Source of the DNA: an uncultured Lachnospiraceae bacterium
Lineage (GTDB): Bacteria; Bacillota; Clostridia; Lachnospirales; Lachnospiraceae
NCBI GenBank assembly: GCA_946538525.1
Contig: CAMNGU010000002.1
Location: forward strand, 1-53,948
Direction of reading: 5' to 3'
Length of the DNA stretch: 53,948 nucleotides
Shown here: piece after piece, positions 9,070 through 17,880 of the stretch
Numbering within the stretch: the stretch's first letter is position 1
Layout: each line of letters begins with the position of its first letter
Translations under genes and position numbers: made by a program
Notes under the pieces: model-generated
Database searches by the model: none
What the model saw: only the letters and a program-made list of their open reading frames with translations
Told to the model about the DNA's origin: nothing

Positions 9070-10128
9070 TCATTCTCCCAGATGGGAAATGAGTTCTATC
9101 AGCTCGTCTGCGTACTCAATTTCGCACACTTTATGCCTCAACTTCGCACTATTATATAATCCTTCAGTATACCAGGCAACATGCTTACGCATCTCCCTTA
9201 CGCCAATATATTCGCCTTTTTCCTCCAGCATAAGCGCAATGTGTCTAAGCATCATTTCTCTTATCTCCTCCAGCTCCGGACGAGGAGGGATAGCATCAAG
9301 GCCCTTTTCAAGTCCTGCCTTGATTTCACGAAATATCCAAGGATTGCCTTTAGCCGCTCTGGCAATCATAAAGCTGTCACAACCAGTCTCTTCTTTCATT
9401 CGGAGTACATCTTCAGCATTCCTGATATCTCCATTTCCAATAACCGGAATGGAAACCGCTTCTTTAACTGCCCGAATTATAGACCAGTCCGCCTTCCCAC
9501 TATAGTACTGTTCCCGGGTTCTGGCATGTACTGCAACTGCAGCCGCTCCACCTCTTTCAGCAGCCTGTGCCACCTCTGGAGCATTTATCGTATCAGCTGT
9601 AAAGCCAGCACGAATTTTCACTGTTACAGGGATAATTCTGTCACTTCCTGATACATTTACCGCTTCAACAATAGAACGAACTATCTTCTCAACCAATTCA
9701 GGATTCTTCATAAGCGCTGAGCCCTCACCATTATTTACGATTTTAGGCACAGGGCACCCCATATTTATATCGATAAAATCAAAATCCCGCGGTTCCGAAT
9801 CAGCTCTCTTTTTTTTATTTTTATAGGTTGCATTTGACTGGATTTCTGTTGCATCCTCTGGTTCCTTCCAAACACCCAAAATCTTTGCAGCCTCCTCGGC
9901 CATAATATCTGGCTCACTACCAAAAAGCTGGATTCCCACAGGTTTCTCCCGCTGATCTGTTTTCAGCAGAATATCTGTCTTTGGACTACCGTAGTAAAGA
10001 CCCTTTGCGGACACCATTTCTGTCACCATGACATCCGCTCCCTGCTCCTTACATAAAATACGAAAAGGCAGGTCTGTCACGCCTGCCATTGGTCCAAGAA
10101 TTATTTTGTTTTGGAACATATTTCTCAT
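9070..10128 (-). CDS. dusB: tRNA-dihydrouridine synthase DusB
   Basis: A 352-residue FMN-dependent enzyme reducing uridines in tRNA D loops. Visible are the start GPMAGVTDLPFRILC, the catalytic-cysteine motif INMGCPVPKI (near residues 123-132), HARTREQYYSGKADW (near residues 201-215) and GNGDI (near residue 231). An extra charged stretch of about 25 residues (near residues 90-115, TYKNKKKRADSEPR) lies before the cysteine motif, so the protein is slightly longer than the usual 320. It begins 18 bases after the last gene of the LXG island. In related clostridia I expect it next to coaX, so the island probably separates two genes of one operon. Confidence 0.95.
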   Translation of the reverse strand: MRNMFQNKIILGPMAGVTDLPFRILCKEQGADVMVTEMVSAKGLYYGSPKTDILLKTDQREKPVGIQLFGSEPDIMAEEAAKILGVWKEPEDATEIQSNATYKNKKKRADSEPRDFDFIDINMGCPVPKIVNNGEGSALMKNPELVEKIVRSIVEAVNVSGSDRIIPVTVKIRAGFTADTINAPEVAQAAERGGAAAVAVHARTREQYYSGKADWSIIRAVKEAVSIPVIGNGDIRNAEDVLRMKEETGCDSFMIARAAKGNPWIFREIKAGLEKGLDAIPPRPELEEIREMMLRHIALMLEEKGEYIGVREMRKHVAWYTEGLYNSAKLRHKVCEIEYADELIELISHLGE

Positions 10129-10145
10129 AATTATATTTTTACCCT

Positions 10146-10658
10146 TTAATCATCAGATTGGTCAAATGTAATATTATGATAATCAACATTATTATTCGAA
10201 GAGTTATTAAGAAAATCATAATTATTATGGGACCCTGATAACGGATCATATTTGCCTGTTGAACTATTTCCATTGTTTCCAGAAAATCCACCCATCTGCG
10301 GCCCCGGAACATTTTGATACTTCTCATTAAATTCAAATTGTAGTAATTGTAATGATGTTTCAGAATCTATATCTAATAGCTGATTTTTCATTTTTTTCAG
10401 GTTTTCGATATCATTCTTAAGTAAGTCATTAAACTCTTTCGACATAAGATCATTTATTTTATCAAACATTGTGTAGAACTCAACAAACACCCCTAAATCC
10501 GTATTATTCTTTCCCCTGGATTCAATCTCACTTTTTCTCTCATCTTCTCTTACATATGATGTAATGCTTGAATTTTCCAAATTACTTATTATACTATCAA
10601 AACCTTTTGAATCTATATAAACACTATTAATATCATCCATAATATCTTTGTTTCCCAC
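10146..10658 (-). CDS. Small helical protein of the LXG island (possible Lap-like partner)
   Basis: A 170-residue acidic, helix-rich protein with no signal peptide or membrane segment. The first residues (DDINSVYIDSKGFDSIISNL) loosely resemble the DUF3130/TIGR04197-type small helical proteins that accompany LXG toxins. The last 60 residues are a low-complexity Asn/Ser/Gly tail (GGFSGNNGNSSTGK). The gene lies 30 bases after the LXG gene and before dusB. Its start is uncertain: the longest frame uses GTG at 10658 with a poor site, and ATG at 10640 is an alternative. An immunity role is equally possible; I see no decisive motif. Confidence 0.5.
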   Translation of the reverse strand: MGNKDIMDDINSVYIDSKGFDSIISNLENSSITSYVREDERKSEIESRGKNNTDLGVFVEFYTMFDKINDLMSKEFNDLLKNDIENLKKMKNQLLDIDSETSLQLLQFEFNEKYQNVPGPQMGGFSGNNGNSSTGKYDPLSGSHNNYDFLNNSSNNNVDYHNITFDQSDD

Positions 10659-10689
10659 CTTTTTTTTAATTTTTTATACTACTCCTTCA

Positions 10690-11973
10690 TCAATTCAACT
10701 CCATCGACCAATCCAATAGAGCAGACATGGCAGCTTGTTCCCCTTCAGAATATCCTTCCTCCGACAACACCAGATTAACAACCTTATCTTTTCCCACTTC
10801 AACCGTTACAGTTCCTACAGATGCAACAAACAAATACTCCCCTGTTTCAGTAATTCCATATTTAGCTGCATCGTCTATAGCACCAGGTGTTCCAGATGCA
10901 ACAGCTGTCGCAAGCTGAATAACATTAACTAATTCATCATATTTCGCCTGTCTCTCTTTTATATCGCTATATCCAGAAAACAAAGTATCTCTTACCGGAT
11001 TAAATGCTGTCGAATCAGCATCATTATTTATTACATTAATTAATTCATCAGTACCTTCATAATACTCTGCACCACCAAACAGAACACTTATACCACCAGC
11101 AACCGCCGCAACGATAACAATAGGAGTAGCCATTCCTTCTGTCACTATGACAGCTGAAATACCAGAATAAATATATGCCGTTCCATTAGCATAATGTTTC
11201 AAAACCGCATCTTCTTTAGCTTCAATACCTTTAACATGAGCTAATTCTTCATTAGCGCCATCTACCGTACCCTTTGCTTTTTCTATATCTTGAGCATTTA
11301 GCGCCTGAAAAGAAACACTATTTTCCCAATTATCTTCTAAGTTTATGTAACTATCAGATGCCAACATTTTACTTACATCATAAGTTTTTATATCCGACAC
11401 AGTTTTTCCAGAACATTCGAGTATAAAACCCGAAAGAGCATCATAAAACTCTTCTAATGATGTTATATAGGATTTACATAGATCTTCATTCTCTATAATA
11501 ACTTCTGAGATTTTAGATGCATCCTCTCCAGTATCCTCCATCAATTCCATAACACTGGCATAACTTGTGGATGGAGCAACATACAAATCAGAAATATTAG
11601 CTAATTCAGCTTGCAATTTTTCTTCTTCATCCGATACATACTGAGAAAACTCTCCCATAGCCTCATTACACAAATCCAATGTATCCGTATCTAATATAGC
11701 CAACACATCTGTATCAAGCTCAAGCAAAGAACTAATATACAATTTATATTTCGCTTTCAAGTCTTCTAGCAATGTAAGAAAAGATCCTATAATAACAGAA
11801 TAGGTATTTTTCATATAATTTTTCGATTCTTCTGCAGCTTCTCCTTTTATACTGTTTGAAGAATAATAGCTATCTATGTATGACAGAAATTCCGCAGAAT
11901 TTTTAGTCCAATCAGAAACCTTACTAACTATTTCATTTTCTGTATATAATAAATCTTCAAATGATACTCTCAT
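10690..11973 (-). CDS. LXG-domain protein, type VIIb secretion substrate
   Basis: A 427-residue protein whose first about 200 residues match the LXG domain: long helices with SIKGEAAEESKNYMKNTYSV (residues 40-59) and LLELDTDVLAILDTDTLD (residues 82-99). LXG proteins are antibacterial effectors exported by the type VIIb (Esx) machinery. Residues about 265-300 are hydrophobic and glycine-rich (IVIVAAVAGGISVLFGG). The remaining 130 residues show no nuclease, NADase or lipase motif that I recognise. It follows a duplicated-domain membrane protein, a DUF5082-like helical protein and a DUF4176 protein, the usual LXG helpers. No Esx secretion machinery genes are in the window. Confidence 0.8.
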   Translation of the reverse strand: MRVSFEDLLYTENEIVSKVSDWTKNSAEFLSYIDSYYSSNSIKGEAAEESKNYMKNTYSVIIGSFLTLLEDLKAKYKLYISSLLELDTDVLAILDTDTLDLCNEAMGEFSQYVSDEEEKLQAELANISDLYVAPSTSYASVMELMEDTGEDASKISEVIIENEDLCKSYITSLEEFYDALSGFILECSGKTVSDIKTYDVSKMLASDSYINLEDNWENSVSFQALNAQDIEKAKGTVDGANEELAHVKGIEAKEDAVLKHYANGTAYIYSGISAVIVTEGMATPIVIVAAVAGGISVLFGGAEYYEGTDELINVINNDADSTAFNPVRDTLFSGYSDIKERQAKYDELVNVIQLATAVASGTPGAIDDAAKYGITETGEYLFVASVGTVTVEVGKDKVVNLVLSEEGYSEGEQAAMSALLDWSMELN

Positions 11974-12000
11974 TTAGCCTTTATAAATCCCCCTGATAAT

Positions 12001-13128
12001 TTAATTATGAAATGTTGTGTACATTTTATTTACACTATTCTTTCCACCATATTCATATGTTATTTCAAACACTATAATACTTCCCTCTTTTTCGAAAAAG
12101 AAATAATCATTGCAAGTTAGATACTTTGATTTTTTATATGTGATAACTCGATTTGCAGTAAGCTTCTTACACGAATATCCCCCAAGTTTTTCATCTTGTA
12201 AGGTTACCTCATTAGAATAATCTGCATATATCCCGCTTCCAACTTCTTTATCTTTTTCCTGAGTCCCTTCTGCATTCACTCCCGAAAGCCACTCATCTTC
12301 TTTTTTCTTTCTTAGTTTCTCAGCCATTTCTTCAATAGATACATTTATATTATCATACTTTGACATAATAACCTGAAATTCATATGGCTGATCTTTTTTT
12401 ATATAACACACTTGCTCTGACGGCTCATAATCCAAACATGACTCAAATTCGTCCATCTCAACAATATCTGTATATTTCGTGTCAAAATAACCAAATATAT
12501 CTTTGCCGATTGTTACAGGTTTTTCTTCTTCAACTTGAGGTACATCTTTGCCCACCAATACAGGATTATCCGCTTTAAAGGAAAAACTAGGAAACACTAA
12601 CTTGTATACATCACCAAAGCTTCCGTCATCCTTAACAATAATCTGTTGTATATTTGAGTGTTCATCCTCAAACATAAACTCTCTAAAGGTAACCGTACTA
12701 GCATCCGCTGTAACTAAATATCCAGTATTCTTACCAAAGGTTGCCTTTTCTAATTTCACAGGAACAGATTCATTTTCAAACCTTTTGACCAAACTATTAG
12801 AAGCTGTCAATATATCCACAACTAAAGCTTTATCATAAACATTATGAGTTACACTATTGCCACGAAAATTGTCGCAATAATCATAATCCAACATTCCTGT
12901 AAAATCCTCTTCAGGATTACGATAGTTATCATATTTGGCTGGCACATCAATATAACCTAAAACATCATTTCCCCGAATAACTGTACTATAATCCGGAACA
13001 TGTTTTCTTAGACAAATGACACTACCAAACTTTATTCTAAATAAAATAAGAACCAAAACAAAAAAAATGACAATAACAAATGCTGTGATCAATAATTTTC
13101 GGTTGATTTTTATTTTTTCATCCATCAT
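12001..13128 (-). CDS. Membrane-anchored protein with an internal duplication (LXG island)
   Basis: About 375 residues. Residues 10-33 form one transmembrane helix (LLITAFVIVIFFVLVLILF); the rest is extracytoplasmic. Two halves look related: VIRGNDVLGYIDVPAKYDNY with a later MLDYDYCDNF (from about residue 48), and VTIGKDIFGYFDTKYTDIVE with a later CLDYEPSEQVCY (from about residue 208). The function is unknown. Position between the helical helper and the LXG gene suggests a role in effector delivery or self-protection. The longest frame begins at TTG 13131; the ATG at 13128, overlapping the previous stop region, is the more likely start. Confidence 0.6.
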   Translation of the reverse strand: MMDEKIKINRKLLITAFVIVIFFVLVLILFRIKFGSVICLRKHVPDYSTVIRGNDVLGYIDVPAKYDNYRNPEEDFTGMLDYDYCDNFRGNSVTHNVYDKALVVDILTASNSLVKRFENESVPVKLEKATFGKNTGYLVTADASTVTFREFMFEDEHSNIQQIIVKDDGSFGDVYKLVFPSFSFKADNPVLVGKDVPQVEEEKPVTIGKDIFGYFDTKYTDIVEMDEFESCLDYEPSEQVCYIKKDQPYEFQVIMSKYDNINVSIEEMAEKLRKKKEDEWLSGVNAEGTQEKDKEVGSGIYADYSNEVTLQDEKLGGYSCKKLTANRVITYKKSKYLTCNDYFFFEKEGSIIVFEITYEYGGKNSVNKMYTTFHN

Positions 13129-13131
13129 CAA

Positions 13132-13590
13132 CTAATTCCAATAATTCTTAATTTCATCATACAATGAATTAATAGAAGATCTTAATCCACTTAAAAATCC
13201 CGTTTCATTAATGATACTATTCTCATACTCTGTTCTTTTATTCCCGATTTCATCTAGTATTCCATCTATTTCATCTATATATGCCTGAAACTCCGGAGTA
13301 ATTTGAGTATCAACAGTAGCTTGCATTTCATTATATGTGCTCCCATACCATTCATATCCATTTATCGAATAAGCATAGTAGCACCTTTCAACATTAGTAC
13401 CTCTATATTCGCTCAAATCATCCTTTATCGCTTTTACATTTTCATAAGCTTCATCTAATCTTTTAAGCTCATTTTTTAAATCATCAATTCTAGCCAATTT
13501 ATCCGATAAGCTTTGTTTAAATGCCTGATATTTTTCAACTATTAAATTATAATCAGCTTTTGTACGCGTATTCTTTGAATCAGTTGCCAT
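13132..13590 (-). CDS. DUF5082-like helical protein, LXG accessory
   Basis: A 152-residue, almost entirely helical protein with heptad-like patterns (DKLARIDDLKNELKRLDEAY near residues 32-51; IDEIDGILDEIGNKRTEYEN near residues 105-124) and a terminal KNYWN. The size and pattern resemble the DUF5082/YwqH proteins that precede LXG genes and are thought to bind the LXG domain for export. It is 12 bases after the DUF4176 gene and directly abuts the membrane protein gene. The family assignment is by pattern and position only. Confidence 0.55.
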   Translation of the reverse strand: MATDSKNTRTKADYNLIVEKYQAFKQSLSDKLARIDDLKNELKRLDEAYENVKAIKDDLSEYRGTNVERCYYAYSINGYEWYGSTYNEMQATVDTQITPEFQAYIDEIDGILDEIGNKRTEYENSIINETGFLSGLRSSINSLYDEIKNYWN

Positions 13591-13602
13591 TTTCCCATCC
13601 CT

Positions 13603-13944
13603 TTATTTATTTTCACCGGAATTTTTTCTTTTATTTTTAATTTCTATAACATTCCCTCGTTCCATATCATTTTCCGAAATCCATTTATTAATCGCATCAA
13701 CTTGCTTATCATCCAATTCATCCTTATACCCCAAATGAACCACTTCATTAATGTCCTCTCTATTGAAGTATAATATTTGATTACCAAAGTATCCGATTGG
13801 ATATAAACATCCACCATAATCAAAGTACTTATATCCGCCTTCGAACTTAACCGCCATTCCTCTAGCAATAATTACCGCTTTCCTTTTAGCGTCACCTTTT
13901 ATTTCTACAACCGAACCAAGTGGTAGAAATGTTATCTTATCCAT
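13603..13944 (-). CDS. DUF4176 protein, LXG export chaperone-like
   Basis: About 113 residues. FLPLGSVVEIKGDAKRKAVI at the start and YFDYGGCLYPIGYFG near residues 39-53 are typical of DUF4176, a small beta-rich family coded with LXG toxins; related proteins act as chaperones or targeting factors. The longest frame begins with TTG, but the ATG at 13944 has GGGAGG five bases upstream and is the better start. It is the first gene of the island, 32 bases after the coaX stop, with no visible terminator between them, so it may be read from the coaX transcript. Confidence 0.75.
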   Translation of the reverse strand: MDKITFLPLGSVVEIKGDAKRKAVIIARGMAVKFEGGYKYFDYGGCLYPIGYFGNQILYFNREDINEVVHLGYKDELDDKQVDAINKWISENDMERGNVIEIKNKRKNSGENK

Positions 13945-13976
13945 ATTTCCTCCCAATTATTCTTCAATCAATCTCA

Positions 13977-14753
13977 CTACTGTTTATCATAAATTATTCT
14001 AAGTCCATGAAGAGTTAGTTCAGGATCATAAATGTCAATAGCATCTGTAGCCTCAGATATCATCTTTCCAAGGCCACCAGTTGCCACAACCTTTATGTTT
14101 GAAAGGCCTGCTTCCTTCTTCATTCTGTTGATAATATACTCTGTCTGACCGATGTATCCATAATAGATTCCGGCCTGCATACTTGAAACTGTGTCCTTAC
14201 CAAGGATTGTATCCACCTTCTGAATCTCGACTTCAGGAAGTTTTGCAGTTCCAGTCCACAGCGCATTTGCTGCAAGCCTGATTCCAGGAGAAGTAACTCC
14301 TGCAGTAAATGTACCATCACCCAACACAAGATCGTGAGTTGTTGCTGTACCGAAATCTACTACTATGACAGGACCGCCATACATTTCGTAAGCAGCCACC
14401 GCATCTACAAGTCTGTCAGCACCCAGCTCCTTTGGATTAGGAATGGCAAGACGGATGCCAGACTTGATTCCAGGAGCTACAATAAGTGGATTAACATCAA
14501 AATACTTGATAATACCACTTGTAAGCGAATGCATGATATTAGGTACAACCGAGGAGATTATAACACTATCTATCTTTGCATCTTTAATATTAGAATTATC
14601 TCCATTTACCTGGAGCCACTGTCTTAAGAACACACCATACTCATCCGATGTACGGGATGTTTTAGTTATCATTCTAAACTGCCTTACTAATTTGTCTCCA
14701 TCAAAAAGACCAATGGTAATATTTGTATTTCCTGCATCAATCGCAAATAACAT
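13977..14753 (-). CDS. coaX: Type III pantothenate kinase CoaX
   Basis: A 258-residue kinase of the ASKHA fold that starts coenzyme A synthesis by phosphorylating pantothenate. Visible motifs: [20 protein letters not shown] (phosphate 1, residues 1-20), [30 protein letters not shown] (near residues 107-124), [13 protein letters not shown] (near residues 128-140) and [14 protein letters not shown]. Length is normal. It is the last housekeeping gene before the LXG island; dusB resumes on the other side. Confidence 0.95.
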   Translation of the reverse strand: MLFAIDAGNTNITIGLFDGDKLVRQFRMITKTSRTSDEYGVFLRQWLQVNGDNSNIKDAKIDSVIISSVVPNIMHSLTSGIIKYFDVNPLIVAPGIKSGIRLAIPNPKELGADRLVDAVAAYEMYGGPVIVVDFGTATTHDLVLGDGTFTAGVTSPGIRLAANALWTGTAKLPEVEIQKVDTILGKDTVSSMQAGIYYGYIGQTEYIINRMKKEAGLSNIKVVATGGLGKMISEATDAIDIYDPELTLHGLRIIYDKQ

Positions 14754-14783
14754 AGCTTTCCCCTCGTATTAGAGATTTTTTAT

Positions 14784-15101
14784 TTAACTTAAAAAGAAAT
14801 TTCTGTAGTACTCCTCCAGCTGTTCAAAGAGTTCCCTCTTCTCACGCTGCATCTGTGCAACCTTAAGACCACTTCCTATCTCATCATAATAATAATCAGC
14901 CTCATCGTAGTCTGTAGCGATATTTAGATTTCCTTCATCATCAAAGAAAAGGTAAATCTCACCACCAATATCCTCAGTGAAGATAACCATGGCAATCTGA
15001 ATCTCGTCCTGAACCTTCTTAGGAAGATTATTATATTTTGGATTGAAGTAGAACTTCTCAGTATAACTGGAAGCACTGCATAATATCTGTTCTGCTGTCA
15101 T
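14784..15101 (-). CDS. Small conserved protein, possibly DUF6145
   Basis: A 105-residue acidic cytoplasmic protein with no membrane segment. The centre is beta-rich and aspartate-rich (EDIGGEIYLFFDDEGN, DYDEADYYYDEIG) and the end is a helix (REKRELFEQLEEYYRNFFLS). I associate this size and position, between dapB and coaX, with an uncharacterised Lachnospiraceae family (DUF6145), but I am not certain of the number. It is 31 bases upstream of coaX and 70 after dapB, so it is probably in the same transcript. Confidence 0.6.
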   Translation of the reverse strand: MTAEQILCSASSYTEKFYFNPKYNNLPKKVQDEIQIAMVIFTEDIGGEIYLFFDDEGNLNIATDYDEADYYYDEIGSGLKVAQMQREKRELFEQLEEYYRNFFLS

Positions 15102-15171
15102 GAATTATTCCTTAATATATTATTGATACATATTTCTTATAAAGATTCTACTATATAGTAGTTATTAATAT

Positions 15172-15939
15172 TTATTTTATAGTAGCTTCAATTACATCCG
15201 CCATATCGTACATTCCAGCTGGTTTTCCTGAAAGGAACTTAGCTGCGCTAACAGCTCCATTTCCAAAAATGCTTCTGGAATAAGCAATATGCTTGATTTC
15301 TATAAGTTCGTCCTGTCCTGCGAAGATTACTTCGTGTGTTCCAGGAATTGAACCGGCTCTTACTGCTGAGATACCAAGCTCCTTAGCATCTCTCTTCTGA
15401 CGAACCTGACTTCTATCATATACATATTCATACTGACCGTCTGCAGCTTCATTTATGGCATCTGCCAAAGCAAGAGCTGTTCCTGATGGAGCATCCAGCT
15501 TGTTATGATGATGTTGCTCAACGATTTCGATATCAAAGCCATTTGGACTGAACACTGATGTTGCAGTCTTAAGAAGCTGAATTATGGTATTAATACCAAG
15601 ACTCATGTTTGCTGACTTAAGGATTGCAACCTTCTTGCTGTATTCGTTAATTGTCTCCAGCTGCTCAGGGCTGAAGCCTGTTGTACAAAGTACGATAGGT
15701 GTGTTATGACTCTCAGCATATGCAAGGAGTGAATCCAGCACCTTTGGAGATGAGAAATCAATTATTACATCTGCTTCAACATTTACATCCGAAAAATTAT
15801 TGAAAACAGGATAATCCATCTTGCCATCATCAAATACATCAACTCCGGCTACAATTTCTGAATCTGCATCTTCTTTTACTATATCAGTGATCACACGGCC
15901 CATACGGCCGCTGCAACCACTCATTATTATCTTTGTCAT
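15172..15939 (-). CDS. dapB: 4-hydroxy-tetrahydrodipicolinate reductase DapB
   Basis: A 255-residue NAD(P)H-dependent reductase of the diaminopimelate/lysine pathway. The nucleotide loop GCSGRMGRVI is at residues 8-17. EQHHHNKLDAPSGTALALAD (near residues 139-158) carries the catalytic histidine, lysine and substrate-binding motif. VRAGSIPGTHEVIF is also typical. It follows dapA by 36 bases, so both should be controlled by the lysine riboswitch upstream of dapA. Confidence 0.97.
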   Translation of the reverse strand: MTKIIMSGCSGRMGRVITDIVKEDADSEIVAGVDVFDDGKMDYPVFNNFSDVNVEADVIIDFSSPKVLDSLLAYAESHNTPIVLCTTGFSPEQLETINEYSKKVAILKSANMSLGINTIIQLLKTATSVFSPNGFDIEIVEQHHHNKLDAPSGTALALADAINEAADGQYEYVYDRSQVRQKRDAKELGISAVRAGSIPGTHEVIFAGQDELIEIKHIAYSRSIFGNGAVSAAKFLSGKPAGMYDMADVIEATIK

Positions 15940-15975
15940 ATTTATATCCTCTTAAATACAATGTTAAAAATCTTC

Positions 15976-16863
15976 TTAAAATTCGATTCCGTACTCTCTC
16001 ATTGCTTTCTTGAGAACTTCAGTATGCTCTGGCTCCATCTCTGTAAGTGGAAGCCTTACGATACCATTTGTCATTCCAAGAAGCTCTGTTGCCTTCTTTA
16101 CAGGAATAGGGTTAACCTCACAGAAGAGAGCCTTGCAAAGATCGATAGCCTTAAGCTGAAGATCAAGTGCACCCTTAATATCCCCATCAAAGAACTTCTG
16201 ACAAAGATCATGTGTATCATCAGGTATTATGTTTGCTGTAACTGAGATAACACCGATACCACCCAGCGAAAGAAGTGGAACGATCTGATCATCATTTCCT
16301 GAATAAATGTCGATGCATCCATTAGCAAGGTGTGCAAGCTCTGCCACCTGTGATATATTTCCAGAAGCTTCCTTGATAGCTACTACATTTTCGATTTCCT
16401 TAGCCATCTTTACAGCTGTTGCTGGAAGGATGTTGCATCCTGTTCTACTTGGAACATTGTAAATGATAATAGGTGTATTTACCTTTTCAGCAACCTTTGC
16501 ATAGTGCTGAACAAGTCCGTTCTGTGTACACTTGTTATAATATGGAGTAACCATGAGAAGTCCATCAACTCCACATTTCTCTGCCTCTACCGAAAGTTCA
16601 ACAGCTGTAGCTGTATCATTTGAACCAGTACCTGCTATAACAGGAATTCTTCCGTCTGCCTGTTCTGCAACTACTGCGATACACTCAAGATGCTCCTCAA
16701 CTGTCATAGTTGCTGATTCCCCTGATGTTCCACATACGATGATTGCATCAGTCTTGTGATTTACATGATAATCAGTAAGTGTTCTCAACTGCTCGTAATC
16801 AATCTGTCCATCTGCCTTAAATGGTGTAACTAAAGCTACTCCAGATCCCTTAAAAATTGCCAT
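15976..16863 (-). CDS. dapA: 4-hydroxy-tetrahydrodipicolinate synthase DapA
   Basis: A 295-residue aldolase condensing pyruvate and aspartate semialdehyde, the first committed step of lysine synthesis. VALVTPF near residue 9, GTSGESATMTVEEH near residues 45-58, YNVPSRTGCN near residues 135-144 and the Schiff-base lysine in VVAIKEASGNIS near residue 164 are all present. It is the first gene after a strong promoter and a complete lysine riboswitch, so its expression should fall when lysine is abundant. Confidence 0.97.
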   Translation of the reverse strand: MAIFKGSGVALVTPFKADGQIDYEQLRTLTDYHVNHKTDAIIVCGTSGESATMTVEEHLECIAVVAEQADGRIPVIAGTGSNDTATAVELSVEAEKCGVDGLLMVTPYYNKCTQNGLVQHYAKVAEKVNTPIIIYNVPSRTGCNILPATAVKMAKEIENVVAIKEASGNISQVAELAHLANGCIDIYSGNDDQIVPLLSLGGIGVISVTANIIPDDTHDLCQKFFDGDIKGALDLQLKAIDLCKALFCEVNPIPVKKATELLGMTNGIVRLPLTEMEPEHTEVLKKAMREYGIEF

Positions 16864-16906
16864 TTCCCTTGTCCTCCTTACGACAAATAATAGTTATAAT
16901 CAGTCC

Positions 16907-16940
16907 AAAAAAATGGACCGATGTAGGAGTTCGGTCCATT
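16907..16940 (-). terminator. Riboswitch-controlled terminator before dapA
   Basis: A perfect 10-bp stem: AATGGACCGA / TCGGTCCATT (16931-16940 with 16912-16921), loop 9 nt, followed on the minus strand by a run of T's (16907-16913). It lies between the riboswitch core and the dapA start and is the natural expression platform: lysine binding should favour this terminator. Confidence 0.9.
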
Positions 16941-16976
16941 AGATAATCCATTTTCAAAAAAGAATAATCGTATTAA

Positions 16977-17145
16977 CCGTAGCACTCCATCCTGCATGCA
17001 AGATGACAGTCCCTGAACTATTAATCCAAGTCCCAGATCATATAACCACTGGAATTATATGTCTTCGGCGATGTCCCCTTTCATATATCCTCATATGAGC
17101 CAGTCTCATCAGACATACTACTTTTGTCGATCGCATCCTCTACAT
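16977..17145 (-). promoter_or_regulatory. Lysine riboswitch (L box)
   Basis: The minus strand carries the lysine riboswitch signature in order: GTAGAGGATGCG, AGTAGTATGTC, GAAAGGGGACATCGCCGAAG, CTGGGACTTG, GGGACTGTCATC and GGAGTGCTAC. GTAG at the 5' end pairs with CTAC at the 3' end to form P1. The GCCGAAG and GGACTGTC segments are the most conserved parts of this class. It sits directly upstream of dapA with a terminator between, the expected arrangement for lysine-repressed synthesis genes. Confidence 0.95.
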
Positions 17146-17153
17146 TCTCATCA

Positions 17154-17182
17154 ACTATAACACCTTAGTATAGTAGTGTCAA
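17154..17182 (-). promoter_or_regulatory. Sigma-A promoter for the lysine riboswitch-dapA-dapB transcript
   Basis: On the minus strand, TTGACA (17182-17177) and TATAGT (17159-17154) are separated by exactly 17 bases. The predicted start falls just before the riboswitch P1 strand. This is one of the best housekeeping promoters in the window. Confidence 0.85.
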
Positions 17183-17205
17183 CCGTTTATTTTAGCCAAA
17201 TGTCA

Positions 17206-17880
17206 CTACTGTTCCAACTTTTCATAGGACACGGAAAGTACATCCATATCGAAGATCTCATTTGTCAGATTAACGAAATAATCCTCCGTCTGTCCCGTCC
17301 CTACTTTTATGTTTATCCTGTACTTGTCAGGAGTAATACTATTTACTGCAATTGAGCTCACTGCATTATTATCACTTATGATCTTATCGTAGATGCTATC
17401 TTTAACATCCCGCACCTGTTCCTTCATACATACGATATTCAGCAGATAGGAATTGCTGTCATTATCCACCAGGAAATTAATTGGCTTAATCTTCTTCGCT
17501 GTAATATTTAAAACCATATTTAACAGCACCAGAACAGCCGTTATGATGAAGGCATACCTCAGATGCCCATAAGCCACAAGAATACTTATGCCCGCTGTGC
17601 TCCAAAGAGTAGCACTGGTATTAAGACCATTTACAGTGAAACCATTTTTAAAGATTACACCACTGCAAAGGAAACCTATTCCGGTTACGATATTGGCGGA
17701 CATCCTTATGTCTGGATATCCACACAGTATTTCAATAGTAATAAATGCAAATGTACCAACTGCAATAAGAAAGGTAGTCTTTATCTCAATATGATGGCCA
17801 CCAACCTGTCTTTCCATTCCGATTATCAGACCAATCAGGGATACTACAAATAATCTGATAACAAACTCTTGTATAGTCAT
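17206..17880 (-). CDS. MgtC/SapB-family membrane protein
   Basis: A 224-residue protein. The first about 130 residues contain four or five membrane segments with family motifs LIGLIIGMERQ (residues 15-25), GIGFLCSGVIFKNG (near residues 68-81) and NTSATLWSTAGISILVAYGH (near residues 87-106). A cytoplasmic ACT-like tail follows (about residues 145-224). MgtC proteins modulate magnesium homeostasis and F-ATPase in some bacteria; the role here is not known. It lies 87 bases after the GH16 gene and before the dapA promoter, with no operon partner that explains it. Confidence 0.85.
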   Translation of the reverse strand: MTIQEFVIRLFVVSLIGLIIGMERQVGGHHIEIKTTFLIAVGTFAFITIEILCGYPDIRMSANIVTGIGFLCSGVIFKNGFTVNGLNTSATLWSTAGISILVAYGHLRYAFIITAVLVLLNMVLNITAKKIKPINFLVDNDSNSYLLNIVCMKEQVRDVKDSIYDKIISDNNAVSSIAVNSITPDKYRINIKVGTGQTEDYFVNLTNEIFDMDVLSVSYEKLEQ

